From: Eurosta solidaginis
Lineage: Eukaryota; Arthropoda; Insecta; Diptera; Tephritidae
Direction of reading: 5' to 3'
Length of the DNA: 64,000 nucleotides
Assembly (NCBI RefSeq): GCF_040869045.1
Contig: NW_027136907.1
Coordinates: 496,001 to 560,000 of the forward strand
Below, piece by piece: positions 9,200-22,222 of the stretch. Each line of letters begins with the position of its first letter. Within the stretch, counting starts at the first letter, position 1. A program made the translations under genes and the position numbers. The notes beneath the pieces are model-generated. The model saw only the letters and a program-made list of their open reading frames with translations, did not search any database and was not told the DNA's origin.

Positions 9200-12100
9200 G
9201 ATGAACAAAACGACTTACGTATTTTAAGCATGCTAACCTTTAGCCCGGTAAGCAAATTAAAAAAAAAAACGCAATATGTAGGCTACACGAGAACGGAGAC
9301 GTCGAGTAACCAAAACAAATGCGTTAAACAAATTCGTACACGTTATTTATCAATTTATCTCTAGAATTAAAGGATATACAGCGAGAAACAACGTTTGACA
9401 ACCTTTAAACAGTTTTAATAACTATCTCACAAATTGTCGCTCTGATGCAAACAACTGATGAGTTATCTACTTAAATTTAATGAAAAAAACGACTTACGTA
9501 TTTTAAACATGCTAACCTTTAGCCCGGTAAGCAAATTAAAAAAAAAACGCAATATGTAGGCTACACGAGAACGGAGACGTCGAGTAACCAAAACAAATGC
9601 GTTAAACAAATTCGTACACGTTATTTATCAATATAACTCTAGAATTAAAGGATATACAACGAGAAACAACGTTTGACAAACTTTAAACAGTTTTAATAAC
9701 TATCTCAAAAATTGTCGCTCTGATGCAAACAACTGATGAGTTATCTACTTAAATTTGATGAACAAAACGACTTACGTATTTTAAACATGCTAACCTTTAG
9801 CCCGGTAAGCAAATTAAAAAAAAAACGCAATATGTAGGCTACACGAGAACGGAGACGTCGAGTAACCAAAACAAATGCGTTAAACAAATTCGTACACGTT
9901 ATTTATCAATTTAACTCTAAAATTAAAGGATATACAACGAGAAACAACGTTTGACAACCTTTAAACAGTTTTAATAACTATCTCAAAAATTATCGCTCTG
10001 ATGCAAACAACTGATGAGTTATCTACTTAAATTTGTTGAACAAAACGACTTACGTATTTTAAGCATGCTAACCTTTAGCCCGGTAAGCAAATTAAAAAAA
10101 AAACGCAATATGTAGGCTACACGAGAACGGAGACGTCGAGTAACCAAAACAAATACGTTAAACAAATTCGTACACGTTATTTATCAATTTAACTCTAGAA
10201 TTAAAGGATATACAACGAGAAACAACGTTTGACAACCTTTAAACAGTTTTAATAACTATCTCAAAAATTGTCGCTCTGATGCAAACAACTGATGAGTTAT
10301 CTTCTTAAATTTAATGAACAAAATGACTTACGTATTTTAAACATGCTAACCTTTAGCCCGGTAAGCAAATTAAAAAAAAAACGCAATATGTAGGCTACAC
10401 GAGAACGGAGACGTCGAGTAACCAAAACAAATGCGTTAAACAAATTCGTACACGTTATTTATCAATCTAACTCTAGAATTAAAGGATATACAACGAGAAA
10501 CAACGTTTGACAACCTTTAAACAGTTTTAATAACTATCTCAAAAATTGTCGCTCTGATGCAAACAACTGATGAGTTATCTACTTAAATTTGATGAACAAA
10601 ACGACTTACGTATTTTAAACATGCTAACCTTTAGCCCGGTAAGCAAATTAAAAAAAAAACGCAATATGTAGGCTACACGAGAACGGAGACGTCGAGTAAC
10701 CAAAACAAATGCGTTAAACAAATTCGTACACGTTATTTATCAATTTAACTCTAGAATTAAAGGATATACAACGAGAAACAACGTTTGACAACCTTTAAAC
10801 AGTTTTAATAACTATCTCAAAAATTGTCGCTCTGATGCAAACAACTGCTGAGTTATCTACTCAAATTTGTTGAACAAAACGACTTACGTATTTTAAACAT
10901 GCTAACCTTTAGCCCGGTAAGCAAATTAAAAAAAAAACGCAATATGTAGGCTACACGAGAACGGAGACGTCGAGTAACCAAAACAAATGCGTTAAACAAA
11001 TTCGTACACGTTTATTTATCAATTATCTCAAAAATTATCGCTCTGATGCAAACAACTGATGAGTTATCTACTTAAATTTGTTGAACAAAACGACTTACGT
11101 ATTTTAAGCATGCTAACTTTTAGCCCGGTAAGCAAATTAAAAAAAAAACGCAATATGTAGGCTACACGAGAACGGAGACGTCGAGTAACCAAAACAAATG
11201 CGTTAAACAAATTCGTACACGTTATTTATCAATTTAACTCTATAATTAAAGGATATACAACGAGAAACAACGTTTGACAACCTTTAAAGAGTTTTAATAA
11301 CTATCTCAAAAATTGTCGCTCTGATGCAAACAACTGATGAGTTATCTACTTAAATTTGATGAACAAAACGACTTACATATTTTAAACATGCTAACCTTTA
11401 GCCCGGTAAGCAAATTAAAAAAAAAAACGCAATATGTAGGCTACACGGGAACGGAGACGTCTAGTAACCAAAACAAATGCGTTAAACAAATTCGTACACG
11501 TTATTTATCAATTTAACTCTAGAATTAAAGGATATACAACGAGAAACAACGTTTGACAACCTTTAAACAGTTTTAATAACTATCTCAAAAATTGTCGCTC
11601 TGATGCAAACAACTGATGAGTTATCTACTTAAATTTGATGAACAAAACGACTTACATATTTTAAACATGCTAACCTTTAGCCCGGTAAGCAAATTAAAAA
11701 AAAAACGCAATATGTAGGCTACACGAGAACGGAGACGTCGAGTAACAAAAACAAATGCGTTAAACAAATTCGTACACGTTATTTATCAATTAAACTCTAG
11801 AATTAAAGGATATACAACGAGAAACAACGTTTGACAACCTTTAAACAGTTTTAATAACTATCTCAAAAATTATCGCTCTGATGCAAACAACTGATGAGTT
11901 ATCTACTTAAATTTGATGAACAAAACGACTTACGTATTTTAAACATGCTAACATTTAGCCCGGCAAGCAAATTAAAAAAAAACGCAATATGTAGGCTACA
12001 CGAGAACGGAGACGTCGAGTAACCAAAACAAATGCGTTAAACAAATTCGTACACGTTATTTATCAATTTAACTCTAGAATTAAAGGATATACAACGAGAA

Positions 12101-13586
12101 ACAACGTTTGACAACCTTTAAACAGTTTTAATAACTATCTCAAAAATTGTCGGTCTGATGCAAACAACTGATGAGTTATCTACTTAAATTTGATGAACAA
12201 AACGACTTACGTATTTTAAACATGCTAACCTTTAGCCCGGTAAGCAAATTAAAAAAAAAACGCAATATGTAGGCTACACGAGAACGGAGACGTCGAGTAA
12301 CCAAAACAAATGCGTTAAACAAATTCGTACACGTTATTTATCAATTTAACTCTAGAATTAAAGGATATACAACGAGAAACAACGTTTGACAACCTTTAAA
12401 CAGTTTTAATAACTATCTCAAAAATTGTCGCTCTGATGCAAACAACTGATGAGTTATCTACTCAAATTTGTTGAACAAAACGACTTACGTATTTGAAACA
12501 TGCTAAACTTTAGCCCGGTAAGCAAATTAAAAAAAAAAAACGCAATATGTAGGCTACACGAGAACGGAGACGTCGAGTAACCAAAACAAATGCGTTAAAC
12601 AAATTCGTACACGTTATTTATCAATTTAACTCTAGAATTAAAGGATATACAACGAGAAACAACGTTTGACAACCTTTAAACAGTTTTAATAACTATCTCA
12701 AAAATTGTCGCTCTGATGCAAACAACTGATGAGTTATCTACTTAAATTTGATGAACAAAACGACTTACGTATTTTAAACATGCTAACCTTTAGCCCGGCA
12801 AGCAAATTAAAAAAAAAAACGCAATATGTAGGCTACACGAGAACGGAGACGTCGAGTAACCAAAACAAATGCGTTAAACAAATTCGTACACGTTATTTAT
12901 CAATTTAACTCTAGAATTAAAGGATATACAACGAGAAACAACGTTTGATAACCTTTAAACAGTTTTAATAACTATCTCAAAAATTGTCGCTCTGATGCAA
13001 ACAACTGATGAGTTATCTACTTAAATTTGATGAACAAAACGACTTACGTATTTTAAACATGCTAACCTTTATCCCGGCAAGCAAATTAAAAAAAAAACGC
13101 AATATGTAGGCTACACGAGAACGGAGACGTCGAGTAACCAAAACAAATGCGTTAAACAAATTCGTACACGTTATTTATCAATTTAACTCTAGAATTAAAG
13201 GATATACAACGAGAAACAACGTTTGACAACCTTTAAACAGTTTTAATAACTATCTCAAAAATTGTCGCTCTGAGGCAAACAACTGATGAGTTATCTACTT
13301 AAATTTGATGAACGAAACGACTTACGTATTTTAAACATGCTAACCTTTAGCCCGGTAAGCAAATTAAAAAAAAAAAACGCAATATGTAGGCTACACGAGA
13401 ACGGAGACGTCGAGTAACCAAAACAAATGCGTTAAACAAATTCGTACACGTTATTTATCAATTTAACTCTAGAATTAAAGGATATACAACGAGAAACAAC
13501 GTTTGACAACCTTTAAACAGTTTTAATAACTATCTCAAAAATTGTCGCTCTGATGCAAACAACTGATGAGTTATCTACTTAAATTT
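9200..13586 (+). repeat. 4.386-kb HOR segment (16 monomers), first copy
   Basis: A long ordered series of private variants recurs at a constant offset of 4384-4387 bp in the next segment. They include ACAGCGAG at 9379, the CAATTATCTC partial deletion at 11011-11030, CACGGGAACGG at 11445, GTAACAAAAAC at 11743, TGTCGGTC at 12149, ATTTGAAAC at 12491, TTTGATAACC at 12944, TTTATCCCGGC at 13068, CTGAGGC at 13270 and GAACGAAAC at 13310. The left border lies between about 8967 and 9226. Length equals 16 monomers minus about 67 bp, the size of the deletion it carries. Confidence 0.9.
10990..11035 (+). repeat. Monomer with about 67-bp internal deletion (copy 1)
   Basis: AAAAATT landmarks lie 211 bp apart (10819 and 11030). 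The join reads CGTTTATTTATCAATTATCTC: an extra T in the CGTTATTT run, then loss of the region holding the XbaI quasi-palindrome and CAACGTTTGACAACC. The identical lesion near 15397 marks the duplicated segment, so the deletion predates the duplication. Confidence 0.9.
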
Positions 13587-16500
13587 GATGAACAAAACGA
13601 CTTACGTATTTTAAGCATGCTAACCTTTAGCCCGGTAAGCAAATTAAAAAAAAAAACGCAATATGTAGGCTACACGAGAACGGAGACGTCGAGTAACCAA
13701 AACAAATGCGTTAAACAAATTCGTACACGTTATTTATCAATTTAACTCTAGAATTAAAGGATATACAGCGAGAAACAACGTTTGACAACCTTTAAACAGT
13801 TTTAATAACTATCTCACAAATTGTCGCTCTGATGCAAACAACTGATGAGTTATCTACTTAAATTTAATGAACAAAACGACTTACGTATTTTAAACATGCT
13901 AACCTTTAGCCCGGTAAGCAAATTAAAAAAAAACGCAATATGTAGGCTACACGAGAACGGAGACGTCGAGTAACCAAAACAAATGCGTTAAACAAATTCG
14001 TACACGTTATTTATCAATATAACTCTAGAATTAAAGGATATACAACGAGAAACAACGTTTGACAAACTTTAAACAGTTTTAATAACTATCTCAAAAATTG
14101 TCGCTCTGATGCAAACAACTGATGAGTTATCTACTTAAATTTGATGAACAAAACGACTTACGTATTTTAAACATGCTAACCTTTAGCCCGGTAAGCAAAT
14201 TAAAAAAAAAACGCAATATGTAGGCTACACGAGAACGGAGACGTCGAGTAACCAAAACAAATGCGTTAAACAAATTCGTACACGTTATTTATCAATTTAA
14301 CTCTAAAATTAAAGGATATACAACGAGAAACAACGTTTGACAACCTTTAAACAGTTTTAATAACTATCTCAAAAATTATCGCTCTGATGCAAACAACTGA
14401 TGAGTTATCTACTTAAATTTGTTGAACAAAACGACTTACGTATTTTAAGCATGCTAACCTTTAGCCCGGTAAGCAAATTAAAAAAAAAACGCAATATGTA
14501 GGCTACACGAGAACGGAGACGTCGAGTAACCAAAACAAATACGTTAAACAAATTCGTACACGTTATTTATCAATTTAACTCTAGAATTAAAGGATATACA
14601 ACGAGAAACAACGTTTGACAACCTTTAAACAGTTTTAATAACTATCTCAAAAATTGTCGCTCTGATGCAAACAACTGATGAGTTATCTTCTTAAATTTAA
14701 TGAACAAAATGACTTACGTATTTTAAACATGCTAACCTTTAGCCCGGTAAGCAAATTAAAAAAAAAACGCAATATGTAGGCTACACGAGAACGGAGACGT
14801 CGAGTAACCAAAACAAATGCGTTAAACAAATTCGTACACGTTATTTATCAATCTAACTCTAGAATTAAAGGATATACAACGAGAAACAACGTTTGACAAC
14901 CTTTAAACAGTTTTAATAACTATCTCAAAAATTGTCGCTCTGATGCAAACAACTGATGAGTTATCTACTTAAATTTGATGAACAAAACGACTTACGTATT
15001 TTAAACATGCTAACCTTTAGCCCGGTAAGCAAATTAAAAAAAAAACGCAATATGTAGGCTACACGAGAACGGAGACGTCGAGTAACCAAAACAAATGCGT
15101 TAAACAAATTCGTACACGTTATTTATCAATTTAACTCTAGAATTAAAGGATATACAACGAGAAACAACGTTTGACAACCTTTAAACAGTTTTAATAACTA
15201 TCTCAAAAATTGTCGCTCTGATGCAAACAACTGCTGAGTTATCTACTCAAATTTGTTGAACAAAACGACTTACGTATTTTAAACATGCTAACCTTTAGCC
15301 CGGTAAGCAAATTAAAAAAAAAACGCAATATGTAGGCTACACGAGAACGGAGACGTCGAGTAACCAAAACAAATGCGTTAAACAAATTCGTACACGTTTA
15401 TTTATCAATTATCTCAAAAATTATCGCTCTGATGCAAACAACTGATGAGTTATCTACTTAAATTTGTTGAACAAAACGACTTACGTATTTTAAGCATGCT
15501 AACCTTTAGCCCGGTAAGCAAATTAAAAAAAAAACGCAATATGTAGGCTACACGAGAACGGAGACGTCGAGTAACCAAAACAAATGCGTCAAACAAATTC
15601 GTACACGTTATTTATCAATTTAACTCTAGAATTAAAGGATATACAACGAGAAACAACGTTTGACAACCTTTAAACAGTTTTAATAACTATCTCAAAAATT
15701 GTCGCTCTGATGCAAACAACTGATGAGTTATCTACTTAAATTTGATGAACAAAACGACTTACGTATTTTAAACATGCTAACCTTTAGCCCGGTAAGCAAA
15801 TTAAAAAAAAAAACGCAATATGTAGGCTACACGGGAACGGAGACGTCGAGTAACCAAAACAAATGCGTTAAACAAATTCGTACACGTTATTTATCAATTT
15901 AACTCTAGAATTAAAGGATATACAACGAGAAACAACGTTTGACAACCTTTAAACAGTTTTAATAACTATCTCAAAAATTGTCGCTCTGATGCAAACAACT
16001 GATGAGTTATCTACTTAAATTTGATGAACAAAACGACTTACGTATTTTAAACATGCTAACCTTTAGCCCGGTAAGCAAATTAAAAAAAAAACGCAATATG
16101 TAGGCTACACGAGAACGGAGACGTCGAGTAACAAAAACAAATGCGTTAAACAAATTCGTACACGTTATTTATCAATTAAACTCTAGAATTAAAGGATATA
16201 CAACGAGAAACAACGTTTGACAACCTTTAAACAGTTTTAATAACTATCTCAAAAATTATCGCTCTGATGCAAACAACTGATGAGTTATCTACTTAAATTT
16301 GATGAACAAAACGACTTACGTATTTTAAACATGCTAACATTTAGCCCGGCAAGCAAATTAAAAAAAAACGCAATATGTAGGCTACACGAGAACGGAGAGG
16401 TCGAGTAACCAAAACAAATGCGTTAAACAAATTCGTACACGTTATTTATCAATTTAACTCTAGAATTAAAGGATATACAACGAGAAACAACGTTTGACAA

Positions 16501-17950
16501 CCTTTAAACAGTTTTAATAACTATCTCAAAAATTGTCGGTCTGATGCAAACAACTGATGAGTTATCTACTTAAATTTGATGAACAAAACGACTTACGTAT
16601 TTTAAACATGCTAACCTTTAGCCCGGTAAGCAAATTAAAAAAAAAAACGCAATATGTAGGCTACACGAGAACGGAGACGTCGAGTAACCAAAACAAATGC
16701 GTTAAACAAATTCGTACACGTTATTTATCAATTTAACTCTAGAATTAAAGGATATACAACGAGAAACAACGTTTGACAACCTTTAAACAGTTTTAATAAC
16801 TATCTCAAAAATTGTCGCTCTGATGCAAACAACTGATGAGTTATCTACTCAAATTTGTTGAACAAAACGACTTACGTATTTGAAACATGCTAACCTTTAG
16901 CCCGGTAAGCAAATTAAAAAAAAAAAACGCAATATGTAGGCTACACGAGAACGGAGACGTCGAGTAACCAAAACAAATGCGTTAAACAAATTCGTACACG
17001 TTATTTATCAATTTAACTCTAGAATTAAAGGATATACAACGAGAAACAACGTTTGACAACCTTTAAACAGTTTTAATAACTATCTCAAAAATTGTCGCTC
17101 TGATGCAAACAACTGATGAGTTATCTACTTAAATTTGATGAACAAAACGACTTACGTATTTTAAACATGCTAACCTTTAGCCCGGCAAGCCAATTAAAAA
17201 AAAACGCAATATGTAGGCTACACGAGAACGGAGACGTCGAGTAACCAAAACAAATGCGTTAAACAAATTCGTACACGTTATTTATCAATTTAACTCTAGA
17301 ATTAAAGGATATACAACGAGAAACAACGTTTGATAACCTTTAAACAGTTTTAATAACTATCTCAAAAATTGTCGCTCTGATGCAAACAACTGATGAGTTA
17401 TCTACTTAAATTTGATGAACAAAACGACTTACGTATTTTAAACATGCTAACCTTTATCCCGGCAAGCAAATTAAAAAAAAACGCAATATGTAGGCTACAC
17501 GAGAACGGAGACGTCGAGTAACCAAAATAAATGCGTTAAACAAATTCGTACACGTTATTTATCAATTTAACTCTAGAATTAAAGGATATACAACGAGAAA
17601 CAACGTTTGACAACCTTTAAACAGTTTTAATAACTATCTCAAAAATTGTCGCTCTGAGGCAAACAACTGATGAGTTATCTACTTAAATTTGATGAACGAA
17701 ACGACTTACGTATTTTAAACATGCTAACCTTTAGCCCGGTAAGCAAATTAAAAAAAAAAAAAACGCAATATGTAGGCTACACGAGAACGGAGACGTCGAG
17801 TAACCAAAACAAATGCGTTAAACAAATTCGTACACGTTATTTATCAATTTAACTCTAGAATTAAAGGATATGCAACGAGAAACAACGTTTGACAACCTTT
17901 AAACAGTTTTAATAACTATCTCAAAAATTGTCGCTCTGATGCAAACAACT
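13587..17950 (+). repeat. 4.386-kb HOR segment (16 monomers), second copy
   Basis: Directly abuts the first copy and repeats its markers in order: ACAGCGAG near 13766, the CAATTATCTC deletion near 15397-15416, the GGGAACGG variant near 15833, GTAACAAAAAC near 16129, TGTCGGTC near 16535, ATTTGAAAC near 16878, TTTGATAACC near 17329, TTTATCCCGGC near 17453, CTGAGGC near 17654 and GAACGAAAC near 17694. A few differences, such as CTATAATT at 11241 in the first copy only and GAGAGGTCG near 16395 in the second only, arose after duplication. Right border is between the 17.75-kb A-tract and about 17.96 kb, where D/T types stop matching. Confidence 0.9.
15375..15421 (+). repeat. Monomer with the same 67-bp deletion (copy 2)
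   Basis: AAAAATT landmarks lie at 15205 and 15416, again 211 bp apart, with the same extra T and the same CAATTATCTC join as at 11011-11030. The offset between the two lesions is 4386 bp. An identical two-part lesion arising twice independently is very unlikely. Confidence 0.9.
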
Positions 17951-20690
17951 GATGAGTTATCTACTCAAATTTGTTGAACAAAACGACTTACGTATTTTAA
18001 ACATGCTAACCTTTAGCCCGGTAAGCAAATTAAAAAAAAACGCAATATGTAGGCTACACGAGAACGGAGACGTCGAGTAACCAAAACAAATGCGTTAAAC
18101 AAATTCGTACACGTTATTTATCAATTTAACTCTAGAATTAAAGGATATACAACGAGAAACAACGTTTGACAACCTTTAAACAGTTTTAATAACTATCTCA
18201 AAAATTGTCGCTCTGATGCAAACAACTGATGAGTTATCTACTCAAATTTGTTGAACAAAACGACTTACGTATTTTAAACATGCTAACCTTTAGCCCGGTA
18301 AGCAAATTAAAAAAAAAACGCAATATGTAGGCTACACGAGAACGGAGACGTCGAGTAACCAAAACAAATACGTTAAACAAATTCGTACACGTTATTTATC
18401 AATTTAACTCTAGAATTAAAGGATATACAACGAGAAACAACGTTTGACAACCTTTAAACAGTTTTAATAACTATCTCAAAAATTATCGCTCTGATGCAAA
18501 CAACTGATGAGTTATCTACTTAAATTTGATGAACAAAACGACTTACGTATTTTAAACATGCTAACCTTTAGCCCGGTAAGCAAATTAAAAAAAAAACGCA
18601 ATATGTAGGCTACACGAGAACAGAGACGTCGAGTAAGCAAAACAAATGCGTTAAACAAATTCGTACACGTTATTTATCAATTTAACTCTAGAATTAAAGG
18701 ATATACAACGAGAAACAACGTTTGACAACCTTTAAACAGTTTTAATAACTATCTCAAAAATTGTCGCTCTGATGCAAACAACTGATGAGTTATCTACTTA
18801 AATTTGATGAACAAAACGACTTACGTATTTTAAACATGCTAACCTTTAGCCCGGTAAGCAAATTAAAAAAAAAACGCAATATGTAGGCTACACGAGAACG
18901 GAGACGTCGAGTAACCAAAACAAATGCGTTAAACAAATTCGTACACGTTATTTATCAATTTAACTCTAGAATTAAAGGATATACAACGAGAAACAACGTT
19001 TGACAACCTTTAAACAGTTTTAATAACTATCTCAAAAATTGTCGCTCTGATGCAAACAACTGATGAGTTATCTACTTAAATTTGATGAACAAAACGACTT
19101 ACGTATTTTAAACATGCTAAGCTTTAGCCCGGTAAGCAAATTAAAAAAAAAACGCAATATGTAGGCTACACGAGAACGGAGACGTCGAGTAACCAAAACA
19201 AATGCGTTAAACAAATTCGTACACGTTATTTATCAATTTAACTCTAGAATTAAAGGATATACAACGAGAAACAACGTTTGACAACCTTTAAACTGTTTTA
19301 ATAACTATCTCAAAAATTGTCGCTCTGATGCAAACAACTGATGAGTTATCTACTTAAATTTGATGAACAAAACGACTTACGTATTTTAAACATGCTAACC
19401 TTTAGCCCGGTAAGCAAATTAAAAACAAAACGCAATATGTAGGCTACACGAGAACGGAGACGTCGAGTAACCAAAACAAATGCGTTAAACAAATTCGTAC
19501 ACGTTATTTATCAACTAACTCTAGAATTAAAGGATATACAACGAGAAACAACGTTTGACAACCTTTAAACAGTTTTAATAACTATCTCAAAAATTGTCGC
19601 TCTGATGCAAACAACTGATGAGTTATCTACTTAAATTTGATGAACAAAACGACATACGTATTTTAAACATGCTAACCTTTAGCCCGGTAAGCAAATTAAA
19701 AAAAAACGCAATATGTAGGCTACACAAGAACGGAGACGTCGAGTAACCAAAACAAATGCGTTAAACAATTTCGTACACGTTATTTATCAATTTAACTCTA
19801 GAATTAAAGGATATACAACGAGAAACAACGTTTGACAACCTTTAAACAGTTTTAATAACTATCTCAAAAATTGTCGCTCTGATGCAAACAACTGATGTGT
19901 TATCTACTTAAATTTGATGAACAAAACGACTTACGTATTTTAAACATGCTAACCTTTAGCCCGGTAAGCAAATTAAAAAAAAAAACGCAATATGTAGGCT
20001 ACACGAGAACGGAGACGTCGAGTAACCAAAACAAATGCGTTAAACAAATTCGTACACGTTATTTATCAATTTAACTCTAGAATTAAAGGATATACAACGA
20101 GAAACAACGTTTGACAACCTTTAAACAGTTTTAATAACTATCTCAAAAATTGTCGCTCTGATGCAAACAACTGATGAGTTATCTACTTAAATTTGATGAA
20201 CAAAACGACATACGTATTTTAAACATGCTAACCTTTAGCCCGGTAAGCAAATTAAAAAAAAACGCAATATGTAGGCTACACAAGAACGGAGACGTCGAGT
20301 AACCAAAACAAATGCGTTAAACAATTTCGTACACGTTATTTATCAATTTAACTCTAGAATTAAAGGATATACAACGAGAAACAACGTTTGACAACCTTTA
20401 AACAGTTTTAATAACTATCTCAAAAATTGTCGCTCTGATGCAAACAACTGATGTGTTATCTACTTAAATTTGATGAACAAAACGACTTACGTATTTTAAA
20501 CATGCTAACCTTTAGCCCGGTAAGCAAATTAAAAAAAAAACGCAATATGTAGGCTACACGAGAACGGAGACGTCGAGTAACCAAAACAATGCGTTAAACA
20601 AATTCGTACACGTTATTTATCAATTTAACTCTAGAATTAAAGGATATACAACGTTTGACAACCTTTAAACAGTTTTAATAACTATCTCAA
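17951..20690 (+). repeat. Ten-monomer interval containing a two-monomer tandem duplication
   Basis: Two T-type monomers near 17.97 and 18.25 kb are followed by a run of D-type copies. At 19651 the set GACATACG, CACAAGAACGG, CAATTTCGTAC and CTGATGTGTT occurs, and the same set begins again exactly 556 bp later at 20207. The monomer near 20590 lacks one A (AACAATGCG) and the one at about 20650 lacks 10 bp (GATATACAACGTTTG). TCAACTAACTC near 19514 is a 2-bp shortening. No gene is seen. Confidence 0.75.
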
Positions 20691-20762
20691 AAATTGTGGC
20701 TCTGATGCAAACAACTGATGAGTTATCTACTTAAATTTGATGAACAAAACGACTTACGTATT
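19651..20762 (+). repeat. 556-bp two-monomer tandem duplication
   Basis: Four linked private changes (GACATACG, CACAAGAACGG, CAATTTCG and CTGATGTGTT) recur exactly 556 bp apart, with GACATACG at 19651 and 20207. The second copy keeps all four. This is the smallest multi-monomer duplication I can define with confidence in the window. Confidence 0.85.
20651..20660 (+). repeat. 10-bp deletion in one monomer
   Basis: GATATACAACGTTTG replaces the usual order in which GATATACAACGAG is followed by AAACAACGTTTG. The loss lies between two AACG copies and is consistent with slippage. It removes the CGAGAAACAA segment in this monomer only. Confidence 0.8.
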
Positions 20763-22222
20763 TTAAACATGCTAACCTTTAGCCCGGTAAGCAAATTAAA
20801 AAAAAAACGCAATATGTAGGCTACACGAGAACGGAGACGTCGAGTAACCAAAACAAATGCGTTAAACAAATTCGTACACGTTATTTATCAATTTAACTCT
20901 AGAATTAAAGGATATACAACGAGAAACAACGTTTGACAACCTTTAAACAGTTTTAATAACTATCTCAAAAATTGTCGCTCTGATGCAAACAACTGATGAG
21001 TTATCTACTCAAATTTGTTGAACAAAACGACTTACGTATTTTAAACATGCTAACCTTTAGCCCGGTAAGCAAATTAAAAAAAAAACGCAATATGTAGGCT
21101 ACACGAGAACGGAGACGTCGAGTAACCAAAACAAATGCGTTAAACAAATTCGTACACGTTATTTACCAATTTAACTCTAGAATTAAAGGATATACAACGA
21201 GAAACAACGTTTGACAACCTTTAAACAGTTTTAATAACTATCTCAAAAATTGTCGCTCTGATGCAAACAACTGATGAGTTATCTACTTAAATTTGATGAA
21301 CAAAACGACTTACGTATTTTAAACATGCTAACCTTTAGCCCGGTAAGCAAATTAAAAAAAAAAAACGCAATATGTAGGCTACACGAGAACGGAGACGTCG
21401 AGTAACCAAAACAAATGCGTTAAACAAATTCGTACACGTTATTTATCAATTTAACTCTAGAATTAAAGGATATACAACGAGAAACAACGTTTGACAACCT
21501 TTAAATAGTTTTAATAACTATCTCAAAAATTGTCGCTCTGATGCAAACAACTGATGAGTTATCTACTCAAATTTGTTGAACAAAACGACTTACGTATTTT
21601 AAACATGCTAACCTTTAGCCCGGTAAGCAAATTAAAAAAAAACGCAATATGTAGGCTACACGAGAACGGAGACGTCGAGTAACCAAAACAAATGCGTTAA
21701 ACAAATTCGTACACGTTATTTATCAATTTAACTCTAGAATTAAAGGTTATACAACGAGAAACAACGTTTGACAACCTTTAAACAGTTTTAATAACTATCT
21801 CAAAAATTGTCGCTCTGATGCAAACAACTGATGAGTTATCTACTTAAATTTGATGAACAAAACGACTTACGTATTTTAAACATGCTAACCTTTAGCCTGG
21901 TAAGCAAATTAAAAAAAAACGCAATATGTAGGCTACACGAGAACGGAGACGTCGAGTAACCAAAACAAATGCGTTAAACAAATTCGTACACGTTATTTAT
22001 CAATTTAACTCTAGAATTAAAGGATATACAACGAGAAACAACGTTTGACAACCTTTAAACAGTTTTAATAACCATCTCAAAAATTGTCGCTCTGATGCAA
22101 ACAACTGATGAGTTATCTACTCAAATTTGTTGAACAAAACGACTTACGTATTTTAAACATGCTAACCTTTAGCCCGGTAAGCAAATTAAAAAAAAAACGC
22201 AATATGTAGGCTACACGAGAAC

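Noticed and set aside
6834..11035. Possible transposon insertion at the irregular monomers
   Set aside because: All irregularities are deletions or short duplications of satellite sequence. No foreign bases, terminal repeats or target-site duplications are present.
17520..17535. AATAAA polyadenylation-like signal (also near 22520 and 43590)
   Set aside because: These are single-base variants of AACAAATG or of the A-tract in isolated monomers; the consensus has no such signal and there is no gene to end.
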